A stretch of 64,000 nucleotides of DNA, taken from positions 416,718-480,717 of the forward strand of contig NZ_LNNH01000012.1 in NCBI RefSeq assembly GCF_001542915.1, written 5' to 3'. Positions 54,297 to 63,009 of the stretch are shown one piece after another. Numbering within the stretch: the first letter of the stretch is position 1; each line of letters opens with the position of its first letter. The position numbers were made by a program, and so were the translations under genes. The notes beneath the pieces were generated by a model. The model made no database searches. It saw nothing but the letters and a program-made list of their open reading frames with translations, and was not told the DNA's origin. Source of the DNA: Peribacillus simplex. GTDB taxonomy: Bacteria; Bacillota; Bacilli; Bacillales; DSM-1321.

Positions 54297-54656
54297 TTAC
54301 TTCCTCCCTGACTAATTATTGAATTTCATCTTGCTAATCATGCTCCCGCAATTACCAATACTATGACTTAAACGCTTCAAGAGGGGGATGGGGGATTCGC
54401 AAGTTATTTCACGCAAGTAGAATGGATTGTGTTACACAGCTGGAACTGCTTTTTACAGTCTTGTTTAAAAATTTTCATGTCTGAAGGAGTCGTGAATGAA
54501 AACAGTGGTGTGGATGCCCGTAACAGGTTCATCTGTCATGTTTGTTTCAACTCGATTAACTGTTTAGGCAGAAGACTGATATTATTCAGTGGAGTAAGGT
54601 ATAGGGTTGTATTGCTTCAATTTCCTCCTGCTCTTGAATGAGACGCAAGCAGATTT

Positions 54657-54670
54657 TGTTAGCGCTTTCA
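54657..54670. promoter_or_regulatory. Perfect cre box in the livH leader region
   Basis: TGTTAGCGCTTTCA matches TGWNANCGNTNWCA at all fixed positions. It lies 360 bp upstream of livH and downstream of the sigma-54 promoter, so CcpA could act as a roadblock or on a second, unseen promoter. Confidence 0.6.
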
Positions 54671-54921
54671 TAAATGATGATCATCCATCGACACCATTTT
54701 CTCGTAAGCTATCATCCGCTTTCTTTACTGAAGATAACAATTCTGATTGCCCTTTTTGATTTTTCTGATTGATCAGGCCTCGTGTGACGATTGCTTCAAT
54801 TTGCACTGGTTAACTTTTTCTTCACTTGGCCATCGCCTGATTCCGCCCCCCTCCCTTTACACTTTTCTACAGAATCATTCCGCAGATCTTTTTCCTGTTG
54901 CGGATTTTTCCTGGTTTAATG

Positions 54922-54938
54922 ATGCAAGTACCGTGCCA
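54922..54938 (-). promoter_or_regulatory. Sigma-54 promoter upstream of the liv operon
   Basis: On the minus strand TGGCAC-GGTAC-TTGCAT, with the invariant GG and GC ten bases apart; it fits TGGCACGNNNNTTGCW fully. The transcript would start near 54911 and run into livHMGF. The enhancer-binding protein gene lies just upstream. Confidence 0.8.
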
Positions 54939-54980
54939 CAAGCAATATCACCGTCAAACGGCTATTACCCAGCAAAACAG

Positions 54981-54996
54981 AATTCATTAATGAATT
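54981..54996. promoter_or_regulatory. 16-bp palindrome near the sigma-54 promoter
   Basis: AATTCATTAATGAATT is perfectly symmetrical and lies about 45-60 bp upstream of the -24 box. It could be an activator or repressor site; AT-rich palindromes also arise by chance. Confidence 0.35.
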
Positions 54997-55325
54997 GTAA
55001 AATTGAAAAGAGCGGCTTCCAAAGGGGATGTCCATCATTCACTTTTGATTGAAAAAAATCAGTATTGAATTAAAATAAATGGAGTGTTATTCAAGATCAA
55101 GGAGGCAATGAGGCAGGAGATTGATGGGCACAAGACATAAATGAAAATAGTCTTTCATTCATTAAAGATTTCCGCCGCTGAAATCCACAAACGTGTGATT
55201 TGCCCCCAACGCATATCCAAAATAATAATCGTCAAGGATGAGCCTCCCGGACCGGTTGCTCACAAGCGGGTGTCTTCAGTTATGGAGACGGTCAGTCCGC
55301 GTCCGTCAAAGCTTTGGGCATAATT

Positions 55326-55353
55326 GAAGGGATACCGATTAAGGCATCCCCTT
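55326..55353 (-). terminator. Hairpin after the sigma-54 activator gene
   Basis: Stem AAGGGATACC / GGCATCCCCTT region, about 9 bp with a G-T pair, starting 6 nt after the stop. There is no T-tract behind it, so termination is probable but not certain. Confidence 0.5.
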
Positions 55354-55359
55354 GCTTGC

Positions 55360-57057
55360 TTAGGTTTTTTCACTGACCTTCAGTCGATATTTTTTTAGTT
55401 TCCTTACGATCGTTGCCTGACTTGAATCAAGGGCAGCTGCGATTTCATATGTCGTTTGGTACGTTTGTGCCGCTTTTGTCAAGATCTCCTTTTCGGCTCT
55501 TTCCACAGCCGCTTTTAACGTTAGCGAAGAATTATAATTTGCTTGGTTCCGGTTTTCGGGCTGATATTCTTCCGGCAGGTCATTCATCGTTAATAACGAA
55601 TGATCCGTCAGTACGACGAGCCTTTCGACAATATTTATCAACTCACGGACATTTCCCGGCCAATCATGTTGAAAAAAATATTCTTTCAGCCTCGAATCTA
55701 TTTCTTTCGAAAATTTATATTGTTCGTTCGATTTCTTTAAGAACAAATCAGTCAAAGCCAAGATATCTTCTCTTCTTTCGCGTAATGGGGGAATCGTGAT
55801 GGGAATGACATTCAGCCTATAAAAAAGGTCTTCGCGAAAATCACCAGACTTGACCATTTCCGATAAATTGCGGTTCGTGGCCGCTATTATCCGAACATCG
55901 ATTTTCTTCGGCTTCGTACCACCGATTCTTTGAATCTCCCTTTCCTGAAGTGCCCGCAGCAGCTTTACCTGCAATTGCAAGGGGAGTTCACCGACTTCAT
56001 CCAAAAATAAGATGCCGCTCTCTGCCATCTCGAACATCCCTGGTTTCCCCTTTTGATTTGCCCCGGTAAATGCTCCGCCTTCATATCCAAATAGCTCGGA
56101 TTCCAATAAATCGGCAGGAATGGCCCCGCAATTTATTTTGATGAAATCGCCTTTCTTGGACCGGATGCTCCGATTATATATATTTCGGGCAAGGACATCT
56201 TTCCCGACGCCCGTTTCTCCAAGGATGAGCACGGTCGCATCGATATCCGATATTCTTTCAGCGATCTCGTAAATCGTTTTCATCTTATCACTGACAAAAA
56301 CGACTCCATCCTGACTTGTTATCTTTCGCAGTTTTTCGATTTCCTGCTTATATTGATGATTCAATTCATTTGCCTTCGTCAATTCGTGCATCAGTTCATT
56401 TAAATCTGACAAATCCCTAATATTCGTTACGACTTGCTCGATTTCCCCCGCTTCATTAAAAACGGGGCTACCGGTAATCAATGTTTCTTTTCCGGCAAAA
56501 TTATCCTGAACGACCGATACAGTTCGTCTCAACTTGACGACCTTATGCGTGACAGAGGCATTCAGGATGCCGCGCTTAATCAGCTGATCCACCGACTTGC
56601 CGATATAGTACTCTTTAGGGATACCGGTGATCCGCTCAATCGCTGAATTGGTATAAAGCGTCGTCCCCTGTTGATCGGTGATATATATCCCGTCATAGGA
56701 ACTTTCGATTATGGCATCCAGGGCCCGGTTCAGTTTGTCCGACTCATGGGCATCTACCAGTAAATCATCCAAAAATTGTGTTTCACTGCCTATATAAAGA
56801 CGATTGTCATCATCCGATCGTTTCATTAGCAAAAATAAGTACCGCTTGTCACGCAGTTTTGCTGCCGCAAGTCTATTGTTATCGAGAAATTGCCACTCAT
56901 CGAATTGTTCGGTTACTGTCGTATCCCCATCATTTTCCATCAACGGATCGAAGTACATGCCCCATTCCTTAATCCGGTTTGCAGAATCCAGGACAAGTGC
57001 AGGAAAGGGGTATTCCTTGAGCAATTCGATTGGAGAATCCTGTTTTACTTGATTCAT
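55360..57057 (-). CDS. Sigma-54-dependent enhancer-binding regulator (PAS-AAA+-HTH)
   Basis: A 565-aa activator of sigma-54 promoters. N-terminal sensory part (about 1-245) with a PAS domain ('IIESSYDGIYITDQQGTTLY' near 112) and a coiled-coil linker. The AAA+ domain has Walker A GETGVGKD, the sigma-54-contacting GAFTGA loop, Walker B 'GILFLDEVGELPL' and 'FREDLFYRLNVIPI'. The C-terminal helix-turn-helix reads 'TYEIAAALDSSQATIVRKLK'. GAFTGA is intact, so it should activate. It lies between two operons that both have sigma-54 promoters. Related proteins in Bacillus are RocR, BkdR and AcoR. The PAS ligand is unknown. Confidence 0.94.
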   Translation of the reverse strand: MNQVKQDSPIELLKEYPFPALVLDSANRIKEWGMYFDPLMENDGDTTVTEQFDEWQFLDNNRLAAAKLRDKRYLFLLMKRSDDDNRLYIGSETQFLDDLLVDAHESDKLNRALDAIIESSYDGIYITDQQGTTLYTNSAIERITGIPKEYYIGKSVDQLIKRGILNASVTHKVVKLRRTVSVVQDNFAGKETLITGSPVFNEAGEIEQVVTNIRDLSDLNELMHELTKANELNHQYKQEIEKLRKITSQDGVVFVSDKMKTIYEIAERISDIDATVLILGETGVGKDVLARNIYNRSIRSKKGDFIKINCGAIPADLLESELFGYEGGAFTGANQKGKPGMFEMAESGILFLDEVGELPLQLQVKLLRALQEREIQRIGGTKPKKIDVRIIAATNRNLSEMVKSGDFREDLFYRLNVIPITIPPLRERREDILALTDLFLKKSNEQYKFSKEIDSRLKEYFFQHDWPGNVRELINIVERLVVLTDHSLLTMNDLPEEYQPENRNQANYNSSLTLKAAVERAEKEILTKAAQTYQTTYEIAAALDSSQATIVRKLKKYRLKVSEKT

Positions 57058-57145
57058 AACTATTCACCGCCGCAAAAAGAATTCTTAATACGTACAATTC
57101 TGGATAAATCTCGAATCTCCTTTAAAATTGTCGATTTTCATTCCT

Positions 57146-57179
57146 AAAAAAAATAGTGATGAAATAATTTTCATCACTA
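57146..57179 (-). terminator. Terminator of the beta-oxidation-like operon
   Basis: Stem TAGTGATGAAA / TTTTCATCACTA, about 10-11 bp, 8 nt after the last MaoC stop, followed on the minus strand by eight T. It separates this operon from the activator gene. Confidence 0.85.
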
Positions 57180-57186
57180 CTTTCGT

Positions 57187-57588
57187 TTAATAGACTTTAA
57201 ACACAACCTCACCGCTGATCGCTTCTTTGCCTGTCTGGTCAGTTGCTGCCACTTTGAAATGGTATCTATCTTCGTTTTTTTCTTTTAAATCGGCAGAGAG
57301 GGTGATTACATCATTCAAGAAAACCATCCCTTTGAATCGGATCTTGTATTCTTCGATAAAGCCGATTTCATACAGATTACTGAAAAGCTTTGCCAGATTT
57401 CCCATCGTCCACATCCCATGGGCAATGATACCGGGAAGACCTGCATTTTTTGCTTCCTCGTCAATCGTATGAATGGGATTGAAGTCGCCTGATGCTCCAG
57501 CGTACTTAATCAGGTCCATACGCGTAACAGGTTTCAGCTCAATTGAATGCAGCGAGTCACCAATATGGAGTTCGGTCAATGTCGTCAC
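57187..57588 (-). CDS. MaoC-like (R)-enoyl-CoA hydratase family protein
   Basis: A 133-aa hot-dog-fold protein. The hydratase-2 type motif reads 'YAGASGDFNPIHTIDEEAKN' (catalytic Asp and His at about residues 33 and 38), followed by 'IIAHGMWTMGNLAKL'. It starts with GTG overlapping the previous stop (GTGA), so it is coupled to the other MaoC protein; together they probably form a heteromeric enoyl-CoA hydratase like those in steroid and branched-acid degradation. Confidence 0.88.
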   Translation of the reverse strand: MTTLTELHIGDSLHSIELKPVTRMDLIKYAGASGDFNPIHTIDEEAKNAGLPGIIAHGMWTMGNLAKLFSNLYEIGFIEEYKIRFKGMVFLNDVITLSADLKEKNEDRYHFKVAATDQTGKEAISGEVVFKVY

Positions 57589-58037
57589 TTGCTCATCACC
57601 TTCTTTCTGATCGTTTCATTAATGATGACAAGCTGTTCGGCACTAAATACCAATTTACCATCGGCGTCCGATCCATAATTTTTCAAGGCCAGGAATCCCA
57701 TTTCGCCCTGTTTTCCTTTTTTCTCATAGTAATCCTTCACTTCCGAATAACAGGTGATTTCCTCGCCGACCAAAAGCGGCCTATTGTAGCGATAAACCTG
57801 TTCGCCATGAATCAGCCCTTTATCCGGAAGATTCAGCGATTCAATCGTGCCATAATCAAAGACCCGCGGGAAGGTTGGCGGAGCAATATTCGTTCCATAT
57901 CTCGATTGCCTGCCCGCTTCTTCATCAATGAAAATCGGGTGCGGATCACCAATCGAGCATGCGAATTTTCTTACGGCTCCCCGTTCCACGATGTTTTTAA
58001 CGGGTTTAGATCGCTTTCCAATACTATCGTTAAACAT
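57585..58037 (-). CDS. MaoC-family dehydratase, N-terminal type (FAS1-like)
   Basis: A 150-aa hot-dog protein of the MaoC_dehydrat_N type. It shows 'GAVRKFACSIGDPHPIFIDE' near 20, 'APPTFPRVFDYG' near 52 and 'LIHGEQVYRYNRPLLVGEEI' near 75. The usual N-x-x-H of the hydratase motif is D-P-H-P here. Such subunits typically pair with a catalytic MaoC partner, which is the next gene (4-nt overlap). Confidence 0.85.
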   Translation of the reverse strand: MFNDSIGKRSKPVKNIVERGAVRKFACSIGDPHPIFIDEEAGRQSRYGTNIAPPTFPRVFDYGTIESLNLPDKGLIHGEQVYRYNRPLLVGEEITCYSEVKDYYEKKGKQGEMGFLALKNYGSDADGKLVFSAEQLVIINETIRKKVMSK

Positions 58038-58055
58038 ATCATCCCGCCTTTTCCC

Positions 58056-58820
58056 TTAATTTTTTGGACCGCCTGCAACATATAAAACCTGACCGCTGAT
58101 GAATGAGGATGCTTCATCGGCAAAGAACCCCACAGCATGCGCAATATCACTTGGTTGGCCGCTCCTCGCAACAGGAATGCTGTTTGCCCGATCCTGAATG
58201 AATTGATCAAAGCTTACCCCCACCCGCTTCGCTGTTTCTTTCGTCATTTCGGTTTCGATAAAGCCAGGAGCGACTGAATTGGCAGTTATCCCATACTTTC
58301 CAAGCTCGATAGCAAGCGTTTTCGTTAACCCCTGAAGCCCGGCTTTAGCTGCTGAATAATTGGCCTGACCGCGATTGCCAAGGGCGGAGGTGGAGGATAT
58401 ATTAATGATTCTTCCGTATTTATTCGCAACCATATGCTTTTGGGCGGCACGGACTGCATTGAAAGTGCCTTTTAAATGTACATCCATTACGGTTTGCCAA
58501 TCTGAATCGGTCATTTTAAAGAGAAGATTATCCCGGATGACCCCTGCGTTATTCACAAGAATATCAAGCGAGCCGAATGTGTCGGCTATCTCGGTAACCG
58601 AAGCTTCGACCTCTTCGGGATCGACCACATTTGCCACCTTCGTAAAAATGGTGTATCCCTTGTCCCTCAATTCATTTCCCGCTGATGTCAATACCTCTTC
58701 GTTGATATCGATGATGGCGACCTTTGCCCCTTCACTGGCAAACAGCTCGACGATCGCCCGGCCAATTCCTCTGCTCCCACCTGTTACTAGCGCCGTTTTT
58801 CCTGAAAATCTTCCTGTCAT
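58056..58820 (-). CDS. FabG-like SDR, probable 3-hydroxyacyl-CoA dehydrogenase
   Basis: A 254-aa short-chain dehydrogenase with 'TGGSRGIG' near residue 12, NNAG near 90, catalytic Ser in 'NISSTSALG' and YSAAK. In a catabolic operon with MaoC hydratases and acyl-CoA dehydrogenases, it likely oxidises a 3-hydroxyacyl-CoA rather than serving fatty acid synthesis. RBS TTAGGAGG. The start is the first ATG. Confidence 0.9.
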   Translation of the reverse strand: MTGRFSGKTALVTGGSRGIGRAIVELFASEGAKVAIIDINEEVLTSAGNELRDKGYTIFTKVANVVDPEEVEASVTEIADTFGSLDILVNNAGVIRDNLLFKMTDSDWQTVMDVHLKGTFNAVRAAQKHMVANKYGRIINISSTSALGNRGQANYSAAKAGLQGLTKTLAIELGKYGITANSVAPGFIETEMTKETAKRVGVSFDQFIQDRANSIPVARSGQPSDIAHAVGFFADEASSFISGQVLYVAGGPKN

Positions 58821-58839
58821 CTCTTTTCCTCCTAATCTA

Positions 58840-60015
58840 TTATAAGAATTGCCCTAATTTAACATGCCCCTTGATTAAATTACGGGAAATGATCATCCGC
58901 TGTATTTCATCCGTTCCATCATAAATCCGCCACAGCCTTGCCTCCCGATACCACCGTTCGATGGGAAGCTCTTTCGTATAACCCATGCCGCCATGTATTT
59001 GCAACACGCGGTCAACGACCCGGTTCCCCATATTTGCGCCAAAGAGCTTAGCCATTGAAGCCAAATGTCGGTTGTCTTCGCCATTATCGAGTGTGAAAGC
59101 GGCGTTCAGTACAAGCCACCGAGCCGCTTCGATCTCCACTGCCGAATCTGCAATCTGCCATTGGATGGCCTGACGCTCGGCGATCGGCTTACCGAAGGTG
59201 ACTCGTTCTTTCGCATACTCTATCGCCATTTGCAGCAATCTTTCCGCAGATCCGACAGCACGCGCCCCCACAATCCACCTGGCAAACCCGATCCATTCCA
59301 ATCCCAATTTATAACCGCCATGTATTTCCCCTAAGATGTTTTCCTCGGGTACCCTTACATTATCGAAAACTAACCCGGCTGGTCCCCATTCTCCCATCGT
59401 ATGGATATACTCGGATCTCCAGCCCATGTCGCGGTCGACGATGAAGCAGGTTACACCCTCGGTCCCGGTCGCCTGGTGACGCTCTTTGTCCGTAACGGCA
59501 ATGACCATGACGAAATCGGCATCATTCCCACCAGTAATGAACGTTTTTTCACCGTTAAGCAGCCAGTCGGTGCCATCTTTCACAGCCGTCATTTTTATAT
59601 TCCTTGTATCTGAGCCAGCTCCCGGCTCCGTCATCGCAAAACAGGATTTTTTCTCCCCATTGATCGTTGGGATGAGGTATTTCTTTTTTTGTTCCTCGTT
59701 TCCATAATACAGGATATTATCCGCCGATCCGCCAAAGCTAAAAGGGACGAACGTCTTCGATACTTCCATCAAGACGATGGCCATCATAAGCTGCCCCAAT
59801 TCCGCCCCGCCATACTCTTCCGGCGTATTGATGCCCCAAAAGCCTGCATTTTTAGCTTTTTCCTGTAATTCTTTCAATGTTTCCTCTGGCAAACTAGGCT
59901 TTCCTGCCATTTCATTGCGCAGCACTTCATTTTCCAAAGGAATCAATTCATTCTCCACGAACTTGCGGATTGTTTTTTGGACCATTTTTTGTTCTTCCGA
60001 TAAGCGTAAATCCAT
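58840..60015 (-). CDS. Acyl-CoA dehydrogenase (ACAD10/11-like C-terminus)
   Basis: A 391-aa FAD flavoenzyme that makes a 2,3-double bond in an acyl-CoA. It has 'CFAMTEPGAGSDTRNIKMTA' near 118, 'FITGGNDADFVMVIAVTD' near 153 and 'IHGGMGYTKELPIERWYREA' near 345. Near the end, where short/medium-chain enzymes have the catalytic Glu in YEGT, this one has Asp (IYDGTDEIQ), a pattern I associate with ACAD10/11-type enzymes. The base may therefore be Asp or lie elsewhere, hinting at an unusual acyl chain. Confidence 0.92.
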   Translation of the reverse strand: MDLRLSEEQKMVQKTIRKFVENELIPLENEVLRNEMAGKPSLPEETLKELQEKAKNAGFWGINTPEEYGGAELGQLMMAIVLMEVSKTFVPFSFGGSADNILYYGNEEQKKKYLIPTINGEKKSCFAMTEPGAGSDTRNIKMTAVKDGTDWLLNGEKTFITGGNDADFVMVIAVTDKERHQATGTEGVTCFIVDRDMGWRSEYIHTMGEWGPAGLVFDNVRVPEENILGEIHGGYKLGLEWIGFARWIVGARAVGSAERLLQMAIEYAKERVTFGKPIAERQAIQWQIADSAVEIEAARWLVLNAAFTLDNGEDNRHLASMAKLFGANMGNRVVDRVLQIHGGMGYTKELPIERWYREARLWRIYDGTDEIQRMIISRNLIKGHVKLGQFL

Positions 60016-60042
60016 GTGAATCCCTCCACTTTCCCTATTAGA

Positions 60043-61200
60043 CTAGTGTTGATATTTTTTCTTCAATTGCGCAGCTATGATATTTTTCTGGATTTCGGAC
60101 GTACCTTCATATATTCGAGTGATTCTGGCATCTCTGAAAAAGCGTTCCACCGGGTAGTCCTTCATGTATCCGATACCGCCATGAATTTGGACCGCCTTAT
60201 CAGCGACCCGATTATACACTTCCGAACCATACAGCTTCAGCATTGCCGCTTCCTTGATGATTTTTTCCTTTTGATCGACCATCCATGCGACCCGATATGT
60301 GAATGAACGAAGCGCTTCGATTTCCATTGCCATTTCAGCAAGCATATGAGATACAGCCTGATGATCGATGATCGGCACATCGAACTGCTCCCGCTCCATC
60401 GCGTATTTAGTCGAGAGATCCAGCAAATATTGACACGACCCCAAATTCCTTGCTGCAAGTCCCGCCCGTCCATTCGCAAGGATTTTCAACGCATTCACAT
60501 ACCCCTGGCCTACTTCTCCCAGGACATTTTCAGCGGGAACCTCGCAATCTTCAAAAATCAATTCAGCCGAATGCGAGCCTCGAAGACCCATCTTCCGCTC
60601 CAAGCTTCCCACTTTAAAACCCGGAAAGCCTTTCTCCACGATGAATGAGGTGATTCCTTTTGCTCCTTTATCCTTATCCGTTACTGCCATGACTGTAAAA
60701 ATATCGGCTACATCCGCATTCGTTATATAATGCTTCGTCCCGTTCAGAATATAGGCATCGCCGTTTTTGACTGCCGTCATCTTCAGATTGGTCGCATGTG
60801 ATCCCGCCGCAGGCTCCGTTAGGGCAAATGCACCGATTTTATTGCCGCTTGCCATTTCTGGCAAATACTTTTCCTTTTGCATTTCATTGCCCATTTCGAC
60901 GATCCCTACCGTCCCGATGCCAGTATGGGCACCAATCAAAGTAGTATAGCCATTATGTGTTTTGCCGATTTCCTCATATAAAGCGCATTTCCCGATCATT
61001 CCTATCCCGAGACCGCCATACCTTTCCGGAATGCTCAGTCCGAATAGTCCGATTTCTTTCGATAAATTTATGATGCTATCCGGGATATGATCTTCATCCT
61101 CAATTTGCATGGAAAAAGGATCGATTTGTTCTTCAATAAACTGGCGAATGGTTTCTTTTAACAGGACGATATCATCATCTAAGCGAAAGTCCACATGCAT
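60043..61200 (-). CDS. Acyl-CoA dehydrogenase (short/branched-chain type)
   Basis: A 385-aa FAD-dependent dehydrogenase. 'AFALTEPAAGSHATNLKMTA' near 123, 'YITNADVADIFTVMAVTD' near 158, 'IHGGIGYMKDYPVERFFRDA' near 343 and the catalytic Glu in 'RIYEGTSEIQ' near 368 are all present. Having two different acyl-CoA dehydrogenases in one operon suggests two desaturation steps or a heteromeric enzyme. RBS AAAGGGG. Confidence 0.93.
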   Translation of the reverse strand: MHVDFRLDDDIVLLKETIRQFIEEQIDPFSMQIEDEDHIPDSIINLSKEIGLFGLSIPERYGGLGIGMIGKCALYEEIGKTHNGYTTLIGAHTGIGTVGIVEMGNEMQKEKYLPEMASGNKIGAFALTEPAAGSHATNLKMTAVKNGDAYILNGTKHYITNADVADIFTVMAVTDKDKGAKGITSFIVEKGFPGFKVGSLERKMGLRGSHSAELIFEDCEVPAENVLGEVGQGYVNALKILANGRAGLAARNLGSCQYLLDLSTKYAMEREQFDVPIIDHQAVSHMLAEMAMEIEALRSFTYRVAWMVDQKEKIIKEAAMLKLYGSEVYNRVADKAVQIHGGIGYMKDYPVERFFRDARITRIYEGTSEIQKNIIAAQLKKKYQH

Positions 61201-61234
61201 TCCCCTTTCTCAGGCAATTTAATTGTCAGCGCTT

Positions 61235-62836
61235 TCACGTTCTACCTGAATGAACTCGATGAGCCTCTTGAAGCTTGCGTTTCAAGACTTTACCCACCGC
61301 CGTCTTTGGGAATTCAAGTTGAAACGTGATCCTTTCGGGTATCTTGAAGGCGGCCAGATGTTTCCGGCAATACTCCTGCAATTCTTTTTCCGTTATTGTT
61401 TCAGTAGGCTTTAGAACGACCGCTGCATGTACCGTTTCACCGCGATATTGATCGGGAACACCGAATACGGCAGCTTCCAAAACCTTTGGATGGCTGTAGA
61501 GAACCTCTTCAATTTCAATGGGGTAAATATTGAAGCCGCCTGCGATGATCATTTCCTTCTTGCGACCGACAATGTAAAAGAAGCCATCTTCATCCATCTT
61601 CGCGATATCGCCAGTATACAGCCAGCCGTTTTGAATCGTCTTCTTCGTCTCTTCGGGCATCCCCCAATACCCTTTCATCACTTGAGGTCCTTTGATGACC
61701 AATTCACCTGGGGTATCAACCATGAGAGCTGGCTCACCAGTAACGCTGTCAATGATGGCGGCATCCGTATTTTGTATCGGAATTCCGATACTTCCCGGCT
61801 TTTGCAGGCCACTGACTGGATTTCGGTGCGTAACTGGTGATGCTTCGGAAAGTCCATAGCCCTCTGCAATCTTCGAGCCACTCACTTCGTTAAATCTTGA
61901 TAAGACATGCAAGGGCAATGGGGACGACCCTGAAACGCAGGATTTCAAGGAATGCAAATCAAACGGATGAGACTGGTAATATTGTAATAATGCGATATAC
62001 ATCGTTGGCACACCGGGAAAAATGGTCGGTTTAACCGTTTTGATCATCTCAACGATTCCTGCCACCTCAAACCGGGAAACGATGATCAATTCACCGCCAT
62101 TATAAAAAGTCAAATTCATGCCTGATGTCATCCCATATACATGAAATAATGGTGAAACGCCAAGCACCTTTTCCTTGCCCTCTTGAATTTTGATTTTGGA
62201 AGTGGCGGCACTTTGCAGGGTATTGGCCACAATATTCCGATGGGTCAGCATCGCTCCTTTTGAACGTCCGGTGGTCCCCCCCGTATATTGGAGGACGGCG
62301 ACATCATCTCCGGGATCGATGGATACCGAGTAATCAATTTCCGCTAAAGGCAGCAGGCCCTTCATCAATTCACATTCATTCTTTTCCTTCGATACGGGCC
62401 ATATCTTTTCAAGTTCGGTTTCATCCAGGACCGCTTCCACTATGGGGATTAAGTCATCCAGGACGATGATGTGCCTGGCACCCGAGTCTTTCAGGACATG
62501 TATCAATTCGTTTGATTTATACATCGGGTTAATTTGGACAACGATCGCCCCATTTAAAAGCGTCCCGTAAAAACTGATCGGATATTGCGGACAATTGGGG
62601 AGCATAAGCGCCACACGATCTCCTTTTTCAATCCCCGCCTCAGCAAGTAAGCGGGCAAACCTTTTCACTAGCTGTCCTAACTGGGAATATGTATACCTAT
62701 CCTCATTAAACGTAATCGCGGTATGATCCGCATATTTTTCGACTGATTGATAAAAAAGGTCTGTCACAGACATTTCAGGTATTTCGATTTCCAATGGATT
62801 TCCGGACGGGATATGCTTTTTCCAAGGTCTATCCAT
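61235..62836 (-). CDS. AMP-dependent acyl-CoA ligase, first gene of sigma-54 operon
   Basis: A 533-aa acid:CoA ligase activating the substrate of this operon. ANL motifs: 'LQYTGGTTGRSKGAMLTHRN' near 175, 'EGYGLSEASP' near 320, 'WLYTGDIAKMDEDG' near 410, 'KKEMIIAGGFNIYP' near 428 and catalytic Lys in 'PKTAVGKVLKRKLQEAH' at the end. Resembles long-chain fatty-acid ligases of the LcfA/FadD type, but the acid is unknown. It starts 51 nt downstream of the -12 element of a sigma-54 promoter, with RBS AAAGGGGAGG. Confidence 0.92.
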   Translation of the reverse strand: MDRPWKKHIPSGNPLEIEIPEMSVTDLFYQSVEKYADHTAITFNEDRYTYSQLGQLVKRFARLLAEAGIEKGDRVALMLPNCPQYPISFYGTLLNGAIVVQINPMYKSNELIHVLKDSGARHIIVLDDLIPIVEAVLDETELEKIWPVSKEKNECELMKGLLPLAEIDYSVSIDPGDDVAVLQYTGGTTGRSKGAMLTHRNIVANTLQSAATSKIKIQEGKEKVLGVSPLFHVYGMTSGMNLTFYNGGELIIVSRFEVAGIVEMIKTVKPTIFPGVPTMYIALLQYYQSHPFDLHSLKSCVSGSSPLPLHVLSRFNEVSGSKIAEGYGLSEASPVTHRNPVSGLQKPGSIGIPIQNTDAAIIDSVTGEPALMVDTPGELVIKGPQVMKGYWGMPEETKKTIQNGWLYTGDIAKMDEDGFFYIVGRKKEMIIAGGFNIYPIEIEEVLYSHPKVLEAAVFGVPDQYRGETVHAAVVLKPTETITEKELQEYCRKHLAAFKIPERITFQLEFPKTAVGKVLKRKLQEAHRVHSGRT

Positions 62837-62886
62837 TTGTCCTCCCCTTTCTTCTTTTGATAAAACAAAGAAGTCAAACTATTAAT

Positions 62887-62903
62887 ATGCAAGAGCTGTG
62901 CCA
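62887..62903 (-). promoter_or_regulatory. Sigma-54 promoter of the beta-oxidation-like operon
   Basis: On the minus strand TGGCAC-AGCTC-TTGCAT, with invariant GG and GC ten bases apart. It predicts a start near 62878 and a leader of about 40 nt to the ligase gene. It shares 14 of 17 bases with the promoter at 54922-54938. Confidence 0.85.
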
Positions 62904-63009
62904 AAAATGGAACGTGAAGATATCATGAATACATGAACAGCAAAATCCATTTTTGAATTATTCGGTCTTCATTTATGATTAATGGACTGGTAATATAACC
63001 AATTTAAAA

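Larger units (their letters stand above)
54297..55325. other. 1-kb gene-poor region upstream of livH
   Basis: No convincing gene on either strand. It holds a cre box (54657-54670), a sigma-54 promoter pointing to livH (54922-54938) and a 16-bp palindrome (54981-54996). On the plus strand there is a very strong ribosome site (AAGGAGG near 55100) before an 11-codon frame, then a 60-codon frame at 55141-55323. A TTGAAA-N16-TAAAAT promoter-like pair lies just upstream near 55053-55080. That short plus-strand product is not recognised and may be a remnant. The 600-nt stretch after the sigma-54 promoter would be an unusually long leader. Confidence 0.45.
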
